Source: Polaromonas sp. 39-63-25 (GTDB taxonomy: Bacteria > Pseudomonadota > Gammaproteobacteria > Burkholderiales > Burkholderiaceae_C). From it: a stretch of DNA of 64,000 bases. Position numbers and translations under genes: made by a program. The DNA is taken from positions 19,335-83,334 of the forward strand of contig NZ_NCJH01000017.1 of the NCBI RefSeq assembly GCF_002278925.1, read 5' to 3'. Each line of letters begins with the position of its first letter. The stretch's first letter is position 1. Under the pieces are notes generated by a model that saw only the letters and a list, made by a program, of their open reading frames with translations, had not been told where the DNA came from and searched no databases. This document shows positions 27,811 to 38,845 of the stretch, piece by piece.

Positions 27811-27825
27811 TTCAGGCAAAGCTGC

Positions 27826-28275
27826 ATGAAATGCCCTTTCTGCGGCCACCTTGAAACCCAGGTCGTGGAAACACGGGTGTCGGAAGACGCAGACTTCATA
27901 CGCCGCCGCCGCCAGTGCGGCGCGTGTGAAAAGCGCTTTACCACCTACGAGCGGCCCGACGTCAACTTTCCGGCCATCGTCAAAAAGGACGGCCGCCGCA
28001 TCGAATACAAACGCGGCAAGATCCTCGACTCCATGAACCTCGCGCTGCGCAAGCGACCGGTCAGCACCGAACAGGTGGACTCGGCCATCGAGCGCATCGA
28101 GGAAAAACTTCTCAACCTGGGCCTGCGCGAGGTCCCGTCGGCCCGCCTGGGCGAACTCGTCATGCGCGAGCTCAAAAAGCTCGACAAGGTCGCCTACGTG
28201 CGTTTTGCCAGCGTCTACCGCAGCTTTGAAGATATTGACGAGTTCAAGACGCTGGTGGATGAGGTGCGGCGGTAG
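27826..28275 (+). CDS. nrdR: Transcriptional repressor NrdR
   Basis: 149 residues. An N-terminal zinc ribbon (MKCPFCGH...[17 protein letters not shown], four Cys) precedes an ATP-cone domain ([19 protein letters not shown]...[15 protein letters not shown]). NrdR senses dATP/ATP and represses ribonucleotide reductase genes. The glyA-nrdR order is common in proteobacteria. Complete length. Confidence 0.97.
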   Translation: MKCPFCGHLETQVVETRVSEDADFIRRRRQCGACEKRFTTYERPDVNFPAIVKKDGRRIEYKRGKILDSMNLALRKRPVSTEQVDSAIERIEEKLLNLGLREVPSARLGELVMRELKKLDKVAYVRFASVYRSFEDIDEFKTLVDEVRR

Positions 28276-28393
28276 TGCCATAGTAGAAGCGCAGCCACTG
28301 ACCGCAGTCAGGCCTTGATCGCAGCAGATTAGTGGTAGCTGGAACCCGACGGTCGGAGCCAGTGATTGCAAGCTGGGTTCCTATACTGAACCC

Positions 28394-29038
28394 ATGAATC
28401 AGCCCTCAACTGCCTGTTCAAACCCTTTACTGTCCAATCCCGACCGCGTTCGGGTTGCTCCACGGGGATCCGGGGCGGGTTTCACCATTATTGAACTGAT
28501 GGTCACGATGGTGGTTCTGGGCCTGATCCTGGCGTTCGGCCTGCCAAATTTGAGAGAGTTTCTGGTGCGCAACCAGGCTGCCGCCATCACCACCGAATTT
28601 TCCAGCGACATCGCCCGAGCCCGAATCGAGGCCATCAGCCGAAACAACTGTGTGACCATTTGCATGTCAAGCAACACGGCCAATGCGCTAACAGGGGGAA
28701 CACCAACCTGTGCAACAACTGGTAGCAACTGGCAGGCCGGCTGGATTACTTTTTCCAACCCCAGTTGCAGTGGCGCCCAAAACAATCCGACGACCAATGG
28801 CTCCAGCCTGATTTCAGTTCGCCAGGCGGGTTCGGACGCATTTGAATTAGCAGCCAATCCGTCTGCCGTGCGGAGATTCATGTTTGAGTCGAGAGGCCTG
28901 ACTAATGGCGGCCAGTCCAACTTTACCCTGAGTTATGTTCCGGAGAGTGTCAGCAGCCCTCACTACCGGTCCATTTGCATCAGCTCAGCAGGCCGAGTAA
29001 CCATCAAAGAATACGCGGGTGATAGCGCATGTCCATAA
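28394..29038 (+). CDS. fimT: Type IV minor pilin FimT/FimU (GspH-like)
   Basis: 214 residues. A long leader of about 28 residues ends in the prepilin peptidase site GSGAG followed by FTIIELMVTMVVLGLILAF. The Glu at mature position 5 is present. The C-terminal GspH-like head contains several Cys. Minor pilins of this type help start pilus assembly and can bind DNA during transformation. The ATG at 28394 lacks a visible Shine-Dalgarno. The 3' end overlaps pilV. First gene of a six-gene pilus cluster. Confidence 0.88.
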   Translation: MNQPSTACSNPLLSNPDRVRVAPRGSGAGFTIIELMVTMVVLGLILAFGLPNLREFLVRNQAAAITTEFSSDIARARIEAISRNNCVTICMSSNTANALTGGTPTCATTGSNWQAGWITFSNPSCSGAQNNPTTNGSSLISVRQAGSDAFELAANPSAVRRFMFESRGLTNGGQSNFTLSYVPESVSSPHYRSICISSAGRVTIKEYAGDSACP

Positions 29039-29646
29039 AGTGTCAACGGGGTGCCGGCCTGATTGAGGCCTTGGTCGCCATCCTCGTACTTTCCATCGGC
29101 CTGCTGGGCATGGTGGGCATGCAAACGGCCTCCATCAAATACGAACAGACCGGATGGGTGAGGTCTGCGCTTTCTTCCAACATCAGCAGTCTTGCAGACC
29201 GCATCCGGGCCAACGCCAGTGCGGACGCGGACGCCTACACTTTTTCCAGAACATACGCTGCGGAACGCGCCTCCATCGAGGCCACGCCTTTGCCCAACAC
29301 CTACCTCACCCCGGCAAAAGACTGCAACGCCGCGGCTTGCACCAACGCCGAACTGGCTGCCTATGACCTGGTGGTCTGGCGCAACGATCTGAATCAACAA
29401 CTCCCAGGCGCCGTGGGTTTTGTAACGCCCACGGGCGTGAAAGGGATTGATTTGCGTTTCGGAGTTACTGTCGCTTGGTTCAACAAAGACAACCTGGACG
29501 GCACGACCTTGCGGCAGCCCGAGATATGTCCTGTGCCCGCCGTGGGGACCACAGGCATTGCCGCCCGTAACTGCTGCCCGGCATCGGTAGGGACCGCAGC
29601 GGCCCTGGCCGGCGTTCAGTGTGTCAACCTGGAGATTATTCCGTGA
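29029..29646 (+). CDS. pilV: Type IV minor pilin PilV
   Basis: 205 residues with a short leader (MSIKCQRGAG) and an N-terminal helix LIEALVAILVLSIGLLGM. The peptidase site is G-A-G before LIEALVAILV, and the Glu is kept. The C-terminal head has a CCPAS cysteine pair. Its start overlaps fimT by 10 bases and its stop overlaps the GTG start of pilW (GTGA), so translation is coupled through the cluster. Confidence 0.88.
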   Translation: MSIKCQRGAGLIEALVAILVLSIGLLGMVGMQTASIKYEQTGWVRSALSSNISSLADRIRANASADADAYTFSRTYAAERASIEATPLPNTYLTPAKDCNAAACTNAELAAYDLVVWRNDLNQQLPGAVGFVTPTGVKGIDLRFGVTVAWFNKDNLDGTTLRQPEICPVPAVGTTGIAARNCCPASVGTAAALAGVQCVNLEIIP

Positions 29647-30644
29647 TCAAAACCGGCCATCACCATAAGACATCCTTGAGCGCGCAAAGCGGGCTGAGCC
29701 TGATCGAACTGCTGGTGAGTCTGGTCATCAGTCTGGTGATCGCGCTGGCCGCCGCCGCCGCCTATCTGGGAACGCGCAGTACTGCCACCGCGATGGCCAA
29801 CATTGCGGGCATGAACGAAACCGGGAAACTAGCGCTGGACATGGTCGGACGCGAGTTGCAGATGGCCGGGTATTACCCCGCCATCGTTCCCACGAGCAAC
29901 GTCAACCTCAATCTCATGGGCCGGTTCAGCAACACAAAAAATACGGCTTTTGCGGCTTACAACCAGGGGTTGTTCGGCTGTGACGGTGGCGTGTTTAATC
30001 CGACCACGGGGGCATGCCCCGCCGCGACCGCCGGCGCACCTGACTCGGTGGTGATTAACTATTTTGCGAATACCGAGCTGGATGCAGCGACCTTTGTTAG
30101 TGGTTTCGATTGTCTGAGAGTCAGCGTTGCGGTCGATCCCAGCAACGTCGTTCAGGCGGCGACGGGACGGCCTTTTTATGTTTCCAACCGGTTTGGACTC
30201 ACCAATACGAATTACACCAAGCCGGGGCCAGGCGGCACCACACAAACCGTCACCACCAAAAGCCTTGCCTGTAACGGCAACGGGAAAGCCGCCGAGGACA
30301 CCGTGTACCAACCCCTCTTCGAGGGGATTGAAGACATGACCTTTGCCTATGGGGTGCATGACGGGACCGGAAACCTTTCTCCACAAACTTATTACACGGC
30401 GACGGAAGTGACGGCGTTGCCCACCGTGGGAACCTTGACCAGTTGGCAACGCGTCACCGCAGTGCGGGTGTGTGTGCTGACACGCGCGTCCGACAACATC
30501 AGGACCCAGGACAAGGCCGGCAGCTTGCGCACCTATACCAATTGCAGGGGCGCGACCGTCACTTACGCCGAGTCTGACCGATCTCTGTACAAAAGGTATG
30601 AGCGTGTATTTGCGATCCGCAATAACCTGAATGGAACCTTCTGA
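29643..30644 (+). CDS. pilW: Type IV pilus assembly protein PilW
   Basis: 333 residues from a GTG at 29643 that overlaps the pilV stop; GGAG lies just upstream. The class III leader ends before LSLIELLVSLVISLVIAL. The head contains FDCLRVSVAV and the late motif GIEDMTFAYGVHD, typical of PilW. PilV, PilW and PilX form the priming complex with PilY1. Its stop codon shares bases with the pilX start. Confidence 0.88.
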   Translation: MIKTGHHHKTSLSAQSGLSLIELLVSLVISLVIALAAAAAYLGTRSTATAMANIAGMNETGKLALDMVGRELQMAGYYPAIVPTSNVNLNLMGRFSNTKNTAFAAYNQGLFGCDGGVFNPTTGACPAATAGAPDSVVINYFANTELDAATFVSGFDCLRVSVAVDPSNVVQAATGRPFYVSNRFGLTNTNYTKPGPGGTTQTVTTKSLACNGNGKAAEDTVYQPLFEGIEDMTFAYGVHDGTGNLSPQTYYTATEVTALPTVGTLTSWQRVTAVRVCVLTRASDNIRTQDKAGSLRTYTNCRGATVTYAESDRSLYKRYERVFAIRNNLNGTF

Positions 30645-31345
30645 TGAAGCCTGGCATGTTTCGACGACGAAGCCAAACATCATCGGGTCACGCCGAAGGC
30701 GGCGTTGCGCTCCCTGTGGTCCTGATGTTTCTCCTGGTCATCACCATCCTCGGTACGCTGGGCATTCGGCGTGCCACCACTGGCGAAACCCTGTCCAGAA
30801 ACCAGCTGGACTACGAAGTGGCCCGGCAGGCAACCGAGGCCGCCCTGCGCGATGCCGAGCGCGATCTCTTGCTGAATGCATCGGCCATCATGCCCAACGC
30901 CCTTTGCTCGCGCGGTACTGACAGGCCGGTAGGCAGCGCGCTTGGTTCGCCCGCCTTCGACACCAATTGCCCGCGCGGCCAATGCCGGTTTGAGTTGTCT
31001 TATTACGACTCAAGCAACTACACAACTGTCACCAACCCTGAACCCTGGTGGCCCACGATCAACGCCAAGCAAGGCCGCTGGGACGGCGACCCCGCCAGTG
31101 CGGCCAGCGCCAAACCAGGTGATGCCACCGGCGCCAATACCAATTGCACCTTCAATGGCTCCGTCCCATTGGGGACCTTCACCGGTGTGGCACGCATTGC
31201 GGGTGTAGCGCGGCAGCCTGAATACCTCATTGAATACCTTGCCCGAGCGGACGACAAGGTAATGCGCATTACCGCGCGGGGCTTTGGTGCCGACATCAAC
31301 ACTGAAGTTGTCATGCAGACCTATTTCCGTCCGTATCTGCGATAA
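30644..31345 (+). CDS. pilX: Type IV pilus assembly protein PilX
   Basis: 233 residues. After a polar leader it has ALPVVLMFLLVITILGTLGIRR and then the family stretch ATEAALRDAERDLL. PilX lacks the standard E5 in many homologues, and here GVALPVVLMF likewise has no Glu at that position. It starts at the overlapping pilW stop and ends 10 bases before pilY1. It partners PilV, PilW and PilY1 at the pilus tip. Confidence 0.85.
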   Translation: MKPGMFRRRSQTSSGHAEGGVALPVVLMFLLVITILGTLGIRRATTGETLSRNQLDYEVARQATEAALRDAERDLLLNASAIMPNALCSRGTDRPVGSALGSPAFDTNCPRGQCRFELSYYDSSNYTTVTNPEPWWPTINAKQGRWDGDPASAASAKPGDATGANTNCTFNGSVPLGTFTGVARIAGVARQPEYLIEYLARADDKVMRITARGFGADINTEVVMQTYFRPYLR

Positions 31346-31355
31346 GGAACACGCC

Positions 31356-34300
31356 ATGAAAAAAATTCTGACCATTGCCGGGCTATTTTTGGCGGCTGCT
31401 TTTTCGCAAGTCCCTGCTGTCGCAGCACCCTTGTCGCCGGCGATTCCGCCCAACATCGTGACCTCCACGCCGAGGCCGATGATCATGCTGAACATGTCAA
31501 AAGACCACCAGCTTTTTTACAGGGCTTATGACGAATTTTCCGATCTCGACGGAGACGGACTGCCGGAAACCACCTATAAGCACAGCTTTAACTATTACGG
31601 TTATTTCGACTCCTACAAGTGCTACAGCTACAGCGGCACCACCAACCGGTTTGACCCGGTCAGCACCAACACCAACAAATATTGCACGGGCGACTGGAGC
31701 GGCAACTTCCTGAACTGGGCCACCATGACACGCGTGGATGTGGTCCGCAAAGTGCTTTATGGAGGCTACCGTTCCACCGACACCGCCGCACTGACTGTTT
31801 TGGAGCGGGCCAGCCTGCCGACGGATGCCCATTCATTCGCCAAGTATTACAAGGGCGACGACCTTGCCCAACTTACCCCGTTTAGTGCATCCCAACTGGC
31901 AAGCTCCAGCACCATCAGCAACAACAACGACGACAACGCCAGGCGACAGGTCCGGTTTGTTGCTGCGGACAACAAACTTCATAGGAACAACGGCGGATCG
32001 GCTCCTTCGGCGGCAGTTTCCAGCACTTGTCAAAGCAAGGTCGATGCTTATTACGCAGCCCAAGATCCTCCCAGCACACCTCCCCCTCAATACCACTGCA
32101 TCACCCACTCGGTCACCCTCAACGGGACCTTTACCATTGAGGTAGGAGACCAAGTCAGGGCGGTGGACCAAGACAATTCAGCCCGGTATATGGAGGGTGT
32201 CGCCCTCGAGGTCAACAGCACAAGCGGCTGGGTAACTATGGTCATAGCTCCTGATGGTTTTGTGACGCCCAATAACCCAAGCAACAATTTCAAAAAATGG
32301 ACCATCCAGAACCTGACGCAAACCTCTGCCACCATCTGTAACACCACGCTCGGCGACAACCTGACCGCAAACTCCCCATTCAACACTAACACAGCGGGCA
32401 ATGGGAAATCCCATACCAATGCCAACCCGCCCTTGATGCGCATCGCGCGAGGCGACTACCAACTGTGGAATGCCAATGAGCGTTGGCAGTGTTATTGGAG
32501 TAGCGAAAAAAATGCTCCGAACGGGAATAACGTGAGCATCACTGGCTTGGGAGCAGGCTCAAACAATCCCTCCAAAACCACCCAGGGCGTAGTTATCGGT
32601 GGCGCCGGCCCGGATTTTATTGTCAGGGTGGCTGCTTGTAACTCAACCCTTCTGGGTACTGAAAATTGCAAGCAGTACCCTTCGGGGAATTTCAAACCCC
32701 AAGGATTGCTGCACGAATATGGAGAAGGAAATTTGGCCGAGTTTGGTCTGATGACCGGTTCTTTTACAAAGAACATCAGCGGCGGCGTACTCCGCAGCAA
32801 CCTGCAGTCTTTCAAAACGGAGATCAATCACAGTACGGATGGCAGCTTTACCTCCACCCAAGGAATTGTCTACACCCTGAACAAGCTACGAATCTATGGC
32901 TACAACTATAGCGATGGCACTTATCTAGGCGACGGCAGCTGCAACTTCCAACTCACCTCGCTGACCGACAACCAGTGCACGAGCTGGGGCAATCCCATGG
33001 GTGAAATTTTCACGGAATCCTTGCGCTACCTTGGCGGGCTTCAACCCAGCTCCCAATACGATTACACCCAAACGGGGTCCAAGGACGCGGAGATGGGGCT
33101 CCCAAAGCCTGCGTGGATTGATCCGGTGAACCGCGCAGACGCGGCAGCAAAAACGGCTGCTGATGCCATATTTGGCCAAGGGCAATGCCGAGCCATTAAC
33201 GCCATCAATTTCAACGCCAGCGTGACGTCCTACGACAACAATACTGGCACCCAATGGGATCCGTTTGCGACCTTGCCGACCAGCCCCAGCCTGGTGAACA
33301 TGATCAACGTCATCGGTACGGACGAAGACATTCACAACAAGAGTTTTTTCATCGGAAACAACGGCACAACGAACGACGCAACCTGCACCGCAAAAACCAT
33401 CTCCACCTTGGCCACAGCAACGGGTTTGTGCCCCGACGCGCCCGCTTATTCAGGCTCCTACGCACTGGCTGGAGCCGCTTACTGGGCCAGGACCAACCCG
33501 GTCCGCACACCCACAGACCCACAACTCAAAGCCAATGCAGACGCATTCAAAGTCAAAAGCTTTTCGGTTGCGCTGTCACCAGGCAAGCCTCGTATTGAAG
33601 TTCCACATCCAACAATCGCCGGTCGAAAAATTGTTATTCAACCGTCCTATCAGCTGAAAAAATCCGCAACCGAAATTGGTGGCGGTACCTTGGTCGACTT
33701 TCGGGTGGTGGGCACACCGACAGCCACTTCAGGAAAATTTCTTGTCATCTGGGAGGACTCCGAACAAGGCGGCGACTATGACAGCGACGTTTCCGGTATT
33801 CTTCGTTATGAAGTGGTGGGAAGCACTCTCTACGTTTACACCCAGGTTTTCTACGAGGCAACTAATCAGCCGCAAGGCTTCGGTTACACCATCTCAGGAA
33901 GCACCAAAGATGGCGCGCATTACCACTCGGGCATTGAAGGTTTCAACTATACAGATGCAACGGCCCTGACCGTATTGCGAAAGAAAGCCGATGGCACATG
34001 GGAGACCAATCCAAATGTCAACGCCTCTGGAGGTTGTTCGAATTGCCAGGTAAGTCAGGCCGAGAGTCGAGCCGAATATGCTTTTGGCACCAGCACAGCC
34101 GGACAACTGGAAGACCCCCTCTGGTACGCTGCCAAATGGGGTGGCTTCAGCAAGAACGAAAACGTCACAACCCCACCTTCAGACCCCAAGATCTATTTTG
34201 AGAAGCCTACGGCCGATAAAGCCAACTGGGACACCAAAAAGCTTGACGGAACAGCTGGCGCTGACGGTCTTCCGGACAACTATTTCCTCGCGATTCGACC

Positions 34301-36461
34301 CAGCGAGCTTGAAAAAGCCCTTCGAGCGGCGTTCAGTGCCATCGTGGGTGCCTCCAACACTGCCCCGGCCGTGGCGTCAGCCCAGATCCAGTCTGGCAGC
34401 CTGAAGTACCTGGCCAGCTTTGACGGCGACGATGGGCACGGCGAATTGCTGACCTTTATCGTCAAGCCTGACGGTAAATTTGATATCCGCCTCAAAACAG
34501 ATGGCACGCTTGACCGCGAATACTATTATTGGGCGGCTCACACCAAATTGACTGCCCTGCCAGCTGCGTCGCGCCAGATCATCACCAATGTCGGCAACTC
34601 GAGTGGTTTCGCGTTCTCATGGGCTGCGCTGTCCGATGCCGCCAAAACGATCGCTTTCGGAGGTACCAACGCCACGGCAGAGGCCAAACTGAATTGGCTG
34701 CGCGGCAGCAGGACCGATGAAACTCCCAACGGCCTGCGTTTCCGAAAACGCAACGCCAACTCCATCATGGGTCCGGTGGTGAGTTCAAACCCCACCGTCA
34801 CCTCGCCGCCAAGCGCAGACTTTTTCGGAACGAGGTTTCCAGGGTATGGGGATTTTGTCACCACGTACAGGAGCCGCAAGAGCATTGTCTGGGTAGGCGC
34901 GGGAGATGGCATGCTTCACGGATTCAATGCAGCCACATCTGCATCAACAGGTGGTACACCCATTGTTTCGTATGTCCCGCAGCTTCTGCATTCGCGCTTG
35001 CAGGACTGGGTGGATCCGGCCGGCGAAAAAGTGCAGGCCTTTCAGGATGGAACCCCCTACTCGGCTGATGTGCTTCTGGGATCGACCATTACCAATACAG
35101 GGGATCCCGCTTACGATGCCGCCGCGCCTGCGGCCGCCTGGAAAACCTATTTGTTCGCGTCCTTGGGGCGCGGCGCCAAAGGCATCTTTGCTCTCGACGT
35201 GACTGACCCGGATGCCTTGACGGAAACCAACGCCGCCAGCATCTTTAAATGGCAGTTTTCGGAAGCGGATGACAACAGCGGTGACCTGGGCTACAACCTG
35301 GCCCAGATGGGAACGATCAGCCGCGTCAGCGAGCAATCCGGGGCGGTCGCAAAAATGAACAACGGCAAGTTCGCCGTACTCGTGCCTAACGGGATCAACA
35401 GCACCAATGGCTCGGCGGCCCTCTACATCCTGTTTGCCAATGGACCTTACAGCGGTGTCTGGTCGCCTTCGACCAATTACGTCAAACTCGTTGCTGATGT
35501 TGGGCCCAACAATGGGCTGTCGCAGGCAACCTGGATTGACACGAACAACGATGGCGTCGCCGACTACATTTATGCGGGCGACCTGAAAGGCAATTTGTGG
35601 AAGTTCGACGTGTCAAGCGCCAACCAGGCCAACTGGAAGGTCGCGTACGCAAACGCAGATGGAACGAACAAACGCCCATTGTTTGTCGCAAAGCAATCAG
35701 ACGCTTCCGCGCTTCGTCTACCTATCACGTCGGCGCCCGAGTACCGCTTTCATCCGCTGGGCGGCGTTGTGATCAATTTCGCGACCGGAAAATCCGTCGT
35801 TTCATCGGACTTTCCGGACGGCTCGGGCCGGAATCACGCCATCTTCGGCATCTGGGACGCTCCGCTATATTCAAGCGCCGCCTATGTTGCGGATCCAACT
35901 TTGCTAGACAATGCGACAACCGGCTTGCCTCGCCTTCGTACCCAGCTGACAGCACGAACGTTCAATCGGATCACCGTCGAAGATTCGGATCCGACGAACG
36001 GAGTTGTCGGAGAGGGTTATGTGACCGGAAGCGCCATGGACTGGACCAGCAAGAAGGGGTGGTATGTCACGCTTCCAGACACCTCTGAAATGGTCGTCAG
36101 TAATCCGACGATCACTCAGGGCCTGCTCGCCACGGTCTCCATTGCCCCCGCCGCGACAAGCACCGATGTGTGTTTCAGCGGGCCAGTCGCCTATGCCACA
36201 TTTGTGGATCCCATCACCGGTCTTCTGGACTCAAACGTCTTCGGAACAATTACCATCGGTGGCGTCACCTACCAAACCGCATCGATAAGAATTACCGACC
36301 AGCGTGTTACCTTCTCGCGAGATGCGACCAACACCGCATGTGCGGCAGGTCAACAGAATTGCACCCGCATCATCGGTGAAACAACCGATGAAACAGCGCA
36401 ATCGCCAAATACTTCGGCGCGGATTTACTGGCGTGAGATTCCTTCCTTCAAGACAAGGTAA
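31356..36461 (+). CDS. pilY1: Type IV pilus tip adhesin PilY1
   Basis: 1701 residues. The ATG at 31356 has AAGGAAC upstream and gives a signal peptide [21 protein letters not shown]. The large N-terminal half is Asn/Thr/Ser-rich and less GC-rich than the neighbours, as in adhesins. The C-terminal third is a PilY1 beta-propeller ([35 protein letters not shown]) with the EF-hand-like calcium site [19 protein letters not shown]. PilY1 sits at the pilus tip, supports extension against retraction and mediates surface sensing. No clear von Willebrand A domain is visible. Confidence 0.93.
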   Translation: MKKILTIAGLFLAAAFSQVPAVAAPLSPAIPPNIVTSTPRPMIMLNMSKDHQLFYRAYDEFSDLDGDGLPETTYKHSFNYYGYFDSYKCYSYSGTTNRFDPVSTNTNKYCTGDWSGNFLNWATMTRVDVVRKVLYGGYRSTDTAALTVLERASLPTDAHSFAKYYKGDDLAQLTPFSASQLASSSTISNNNDDNARRQVRFVAADNKLHRNNGGSAPSAAVSSTCQSKVDAYYAAQDPPSTPPPQYHCITHSVTLNGTFTIEVGDQVRAVDQDNSARYMEGVALEVNSTSGWVTMVIAPDGFVTPNNPSNNFKKWTIQNLTQTSATICNTTLGDNLTANSPFNTNTAGNGKSHTNANPPLMRIARGDYQLWNANERWQCYWSSEKNAPNGNNVSITGLGAGSNNPSKTTQGVVIGGAGPDFIVRVAACNSTLLGTENCKQYPSGNFKPQGLLHEYGEGNLAEFGLMTGSFTKNISGGVLRSNLQSFKTEINHSTDGSFTSTQGIVYTLNKLRIYGYNYSDGTYLGDGSCNFQLTSLTDNQCTSWGNPMGEIFTESLRYLGGLQPSSQYDYTQTGSKDAEMGLPKPAWIDPVNRADAAAKTAADAIFGQGQCRAINAINFNASVTSYDNNTGTQWDPFATLPTSPSLVNMINVIGTDEDIHNKSFFIGNNGTTNDATCTAKTISTLATATGLCPDAPAYSGSYALAGAAYWARTNPVRTPTDPQLKANADAFKVKSFSVALSPGKPRIEVPHPTIAGRKIVIQPSYQLKKSATEIGGGTLVDFRVVGTPTATSGKFLVIWEDSEQGGDYDSDVSGILRYEVVGSTLYVYTQVFYEATNQPQGFGYTISGSTKDGAHYHSGIEGFNYTDATALTVLRKKADGTWETNPNVNASGGCSNCQVSQAESRAEYAFGTSTAGQLEDPLWYAAKWGGFSKNENVTTPPSDPKIYFEKPTADKANWDTKKLDGTAGADGLPDNYFLAIRPSELEKALRAAFSAIVGASNTAPAVASAQIQSGSLKYLASFDGDDGHGELLTFIVKPDGKFDIRLKTDGTLDREYYYWAAHTKLTALPAASRQIITNVGNSSGFAFSWAALSDAAKTIAFGGTNATAEAKLNWLRGSRTDETPNGLRFRKRNANSIMGPVVSSNPTVTSPPSADFFGTRFPGYGDFVTTYRSRKSIVWVGAGDGMLHGFNAATSASTGGTPIVSYVPQLLHSRLQDWVDPAGEKVQAFQDGTPYSADVLLGSTITNTGDPAYDAAAPAAAWKTYLFASLGRGAKGIFALDVTDPDALTETNAASIFKWQFSEADDNSGDLGYNLAQMGTISRVSEQSGAVAKMNNGKFAVLVPNGINSTNGSAALYILFANGPYSGVWSPSTNYVKLVADVGPNNGLSQATWIDTNNDGVADYIYAGDLKGNLWKFDVSSANQANWKVAYANADGTNKRPLFVAKQSDASALRLPITSAPEYRFHPLGGVVINFATGKSVVSSDFPDGSGRNHAIFGIWDAPLYSSAAYVADPTLLDNATTGLPRLRTQLTARTFNRITVEDSDPTNGVVGEGYVTGSAMDWTSKKGWYVTLPDTSEMVVSNPTITQGLLATVSIAPAATSTDVCFSGPVAYATFVDPITGLLDSNVFGTITIGGVTYQTASIRITDQRVTFSRDATNTACAAGQQNCTRIIGETTDETAQSPNTSARIYWREIPSFKTR

Positions 36462-36468
36462 GACAAGC

Positions 36469-36981
36469 ATGAAACTCGTTCAAAAAAAGTCAACCACCGG
36501 CGGCAGGTGCCACCCCACCAGACGCGCCAGCGGCGGCTTTACGCTTATCGAACTCATGATCGTCGTTGCGGTCATCGGAATTCTGGCTGCTGTTGCCTTC
36601 CCGAGTTACCAGGAATACATCGCCAAGAGCAGGCGGGCCGAAGTCCGAACCATCCTGCTGGAAGCCTCTCAATGGATGGAGCGCCACTACTCCGAAAATT
36701 TCAGGTACGACCAGAACACCGCTGGAACGGCTGTTGCAGACATCTTTCCCGCAAACCTGGCACAGTCGCCCAGGGACTCAGGAGGTGCCTACACCATTGC
36801 GGTATCAGCGTCAGCTCAAAGAAGCTACACCCTCACGGCAACGCGCGTTGCGGGGGGACCTGTGGCGTCTGACAAGTGCGGCAATTTTCAGATTACCAAC
36901 ACCGGAGTAAAAAGCAACCCCGGATTCTCCACATCATCCTTCAGCTCTGCATCTGCAGCAGCTACGGCTTGCTGGAAGTAG
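36469..36981 (+). CDS. pilE: Type IV pilin PilE
   Basis: 170 residues from the ATG at 36469, 7 bases after pilY1. The leader ends ASGG before [20 protein letters not shown], a perfect class III signal with Glu5. The middle has [30 protein letters not shown], and the C-terminal Cys pair (DKCGNFQ and TACWK) would close a D-loop. This is the ComP/PilE type that follows pilY1 in Burkholderiales clusters. Confidence 0.93.
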   Translation: MKLVQKKSTTGGRCHPTRRASGGFTLIELMIVVAVIGILAAVAFPSYQEYIAKSRRAEVRTILLEASQWMERHYSENFRYDQNTAGTAVADIFPANLAQSPRDSGGAYTIAVSASAQRSYTLTATRVAGGPVASDKCGNFQITNTGVKSNPGFSTSSFSSASAAATACWK

Positions 36982-37038
36982 TTGTCGTCCGGTGCACGGA
37001 AACCAGGGCCTGAATTGAAATTCCGTGAACTGCCGGAC

Positions 37039-37620
37039 ATGCGGTGGATGGTCGCAATCGCGGCCTCCATGGCCCTGCATTACGGAGTTTTTGTCGCACA
37101 ACCGCTGCTCTCCCGTGTCGGCGCGCCTCAAGGCCAAATCCAGTCCGGCGGTGGCGGTCAGCGCATCGCTGCTCGCGTCATCGAACAAACACCAGTGTCA
37201 GTGGACAGCCCCCCAATCACAGCTGCAATGGAAACACGTGAAATGGCGCAACCTGCCAAGATCGAAGCGGGTAGTGTGCATGCTGTGGCCACGAAGCCTC
37301 TGAACACCTGGCGCCCAGACGCAGACATGAGGTTTTATGCCATTGAAGAAGTTGATCAACCAGCCCTCCCTGTCCTGAACTGGCAATTTCCTTCGCAAAC
37401 TCCTGCCTCCATCCAACTTCGACACCTGGTCGTCCAAGTCTGGATCGCGGAGAATGGAGATATCCTGAATGTGGAGTTACTTTCCTCAGAACCGCAAATC
37501 GCGGGGGAGCAGAAGCAGAACATCGAACGGAGCTTGATTCAAACCTCAATGACTCCTGCCACGAAAGATGGCCGACAGGTAGCCAGCCAACGGACTCTCG
37601 AAATGGCTCTCGAGTTCTGA
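37039..37620 (+). CDS. Protein with TonB C-terminal-like domain, end of pilus cluster
   Basis: About 193 residues from the ATG at 37039 (MRWMVAIAASMALHYGVFVA), which places a membrane anchor at the N-terminus. A TTG at 36982, directly after the pilE stop with GGAAG upstream, is a coupled alternative start. The middle is Pro/Ala/Thr-rich. The C-terminal 70 residues (LRHLVVQVWIAENGDILNVELL...RTLEMALEF) resemble the TonB C-terminal fold, as in periplasmic proteins that contact outer-membrane partners. No TonB box partner, ExbB or ExbD is nearby. The function is unknown; its position suggests a pilus or surface link. Confidence 0.6.
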   Translation: MRWMVAIAASMALHYGVFVAQPLLSRVGAPQGQIQSGGGGQRIAARVIEQTPVSVDSPPITAAMETREMAQPAKIEAGSVHAVATKPLNTWRPDADMRFYAIEEVDQPALPVLNWQFPSQTPASIQLRHLVVQVWIAENGDILNVELLSSEPQIAGEQKQNIERSLIQTSMTPATKDGRQVASQRTLEMALEF

Positions 37621-37704
37621 TTTTTTCCGCTTGCGTCTTTGCAGGTACGTTTTTTCAGCTCCGGACTGCACAAAATTGACTGACTTACCTTGATCCCAAG
37701 CAAC

Positions 37705-38790
37705 ATGACAAGCGCCCTGGAGCTGGCCAGGAACTCCCTGCTCCTGACCTCTCCCAACCCCCGGGTTGGGGCGATCTTCGCCTCGGCTGAAGGTCATATC
37801 CTGGGCAAAGGCCACACCCAACGCGCTGGCGGCCCCCACGCAGAAATCGTGGCCATGCGGGACGCACAAGCGCAGGGCCACTCGCTGCGCAGTGCCACCG
37901 CCTACGTCACCCTCGAGCCCTGCTCCCACCACGGGCGCACCGGGCCCTGCTGTGACGCCCTGATCGCCGCCGGCATCAAAAAGGTGGTGGCATCGATTGC
38001 GGATCCCAATCCTCTGGTGTCCGGCCAGGGCTTTGCGCGCCTGCGGGCCGCGGGCATTGAGGTGGAGGTCGGCCCGGGTGCGGCAGAATCGCGCGAGCTG
38101 AACATCGGTTTTTTCAGCCGCATGATTCGCAAGACGCCCTGGGTGCGGATGAAGGTGGCGGCGTCGCTCGATGGCAAGACGGCGCTGGACAATGGCAAAA
38201 GCCAGTGGATCACGTCCGACGCAGCTCGAACCGACGGCCATGCGTGGCGCGCACGCTCCTGCGCCATGCTCACCGGCATTGGCACCGTGCTTGAAGACAA
38301 CCCGCGCCTCGATGTGCGGCTGGTCGACACGCCGCGCCAGCCGCATCTGGTGGTGGTGGACAGCCGGCTGGAGACGCCGCTGGATGCTCATCTTTTTATA
38401 GCTGGTCGCGCGCTCTACATCTACGCTAGTGAGCAAAATGATGCCAAAAAAGCAGCCCTTGAAGCGCGCGGTGCAACCGTCGTTTATCTGCCGGGCAAGG
38501 GCGGCAAGGTGGACCTGGCGGCTATGCTGCGCGACCTGGCGCTGCGCGAGGTCAACGAAGTCCACGTCGAGGCCGGGCACAAGCTCAACGGGTCGCTGAT
38601 CCGTGAAGACCTGGTCGATGAGTTTCTGGTCTACCTGGCCCCCAAACTGATAGGCCAGGGCAGCGGCATGGCCAGTTTCGGGCCGATCACCGAGCTTTCG
38701 CAGGCGGTGGACCTCGAGTTTCGCTCGAGCGACCGCTTGGGCCCCGATCTGCGTATCGTGGCCAGAGTCAGGGGACGCGACCTCTTTTAG
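37705..38790 (+). CDS. ribD: Bifunctional riboflavin deaminase/reductase
   Basis: 361 residues. The N-terminal deaminase has the zinc motif GGPHAEIVAM and PCSHHGRTGPCCDAL. The C-terminal reductase domain starts near WVRMKVAASLDGKTAL. It carries out steps two and three of riboflavin synthesis. ATG at 37705 fits the family start (ALELARNSLLLTSPNPRVG); a TTG at 37690 is also in frame. No FMN riboswitch is visible upstream. A short stretch (CTTTTTATAGCTGGTCGCGC, 38392-38411) resembles the R2 core and may be a relic. First gene of the rib cluster. Confidence 0.95.
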   Translation: MTSALELARNSLLLTSPNPRVGAIFASAEGHILGKGHTQRAGGPHAEIVAMRDAQAQGHSLRSATAYVTLEPCSHHGRTGPCCDALIAAGIKKVVASIADPNPLVSGQGFARLRAAGIEVEVGPGAAESRELNIGFFSRMIRKTPWVRMKVAASLDGKTALDNGKSQWITSDAARTDGHAWRARSCAMLTGIGTVLEDNPRLDVRLVDTPRQPHLVVVDSRLETPLDAHLFIAGRALYIYASEQNDAKKAALEARGATVVYLPGKGGKVDLAAMLRDLALREVNEVHVEAGHKLNGSLIREDLVDEFLVYLAPKLIGQGSGMASFGPITELSQAVDLEFRSSDRLGPDLRIVARVRGRDLF

Positions 38791-38845
38791 CCCTGCTTTA
38801 TCGGCCCGGCCCATGGCCGCCCGCAATCTCTGCGAAAATAGCGCC

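Noticed and set aside
28366-28394. TATACT near the fimT start as a promoter -10 box
   Set aside because: No matching -35 at a suitable distance, and it would leave essentially no leader before the ATG.
37621-37704. FMN riboswitch upstream of the rib cluster
   Set aside because: The gap is only about 80 bases and none of the conserved RFN element blocks is present.
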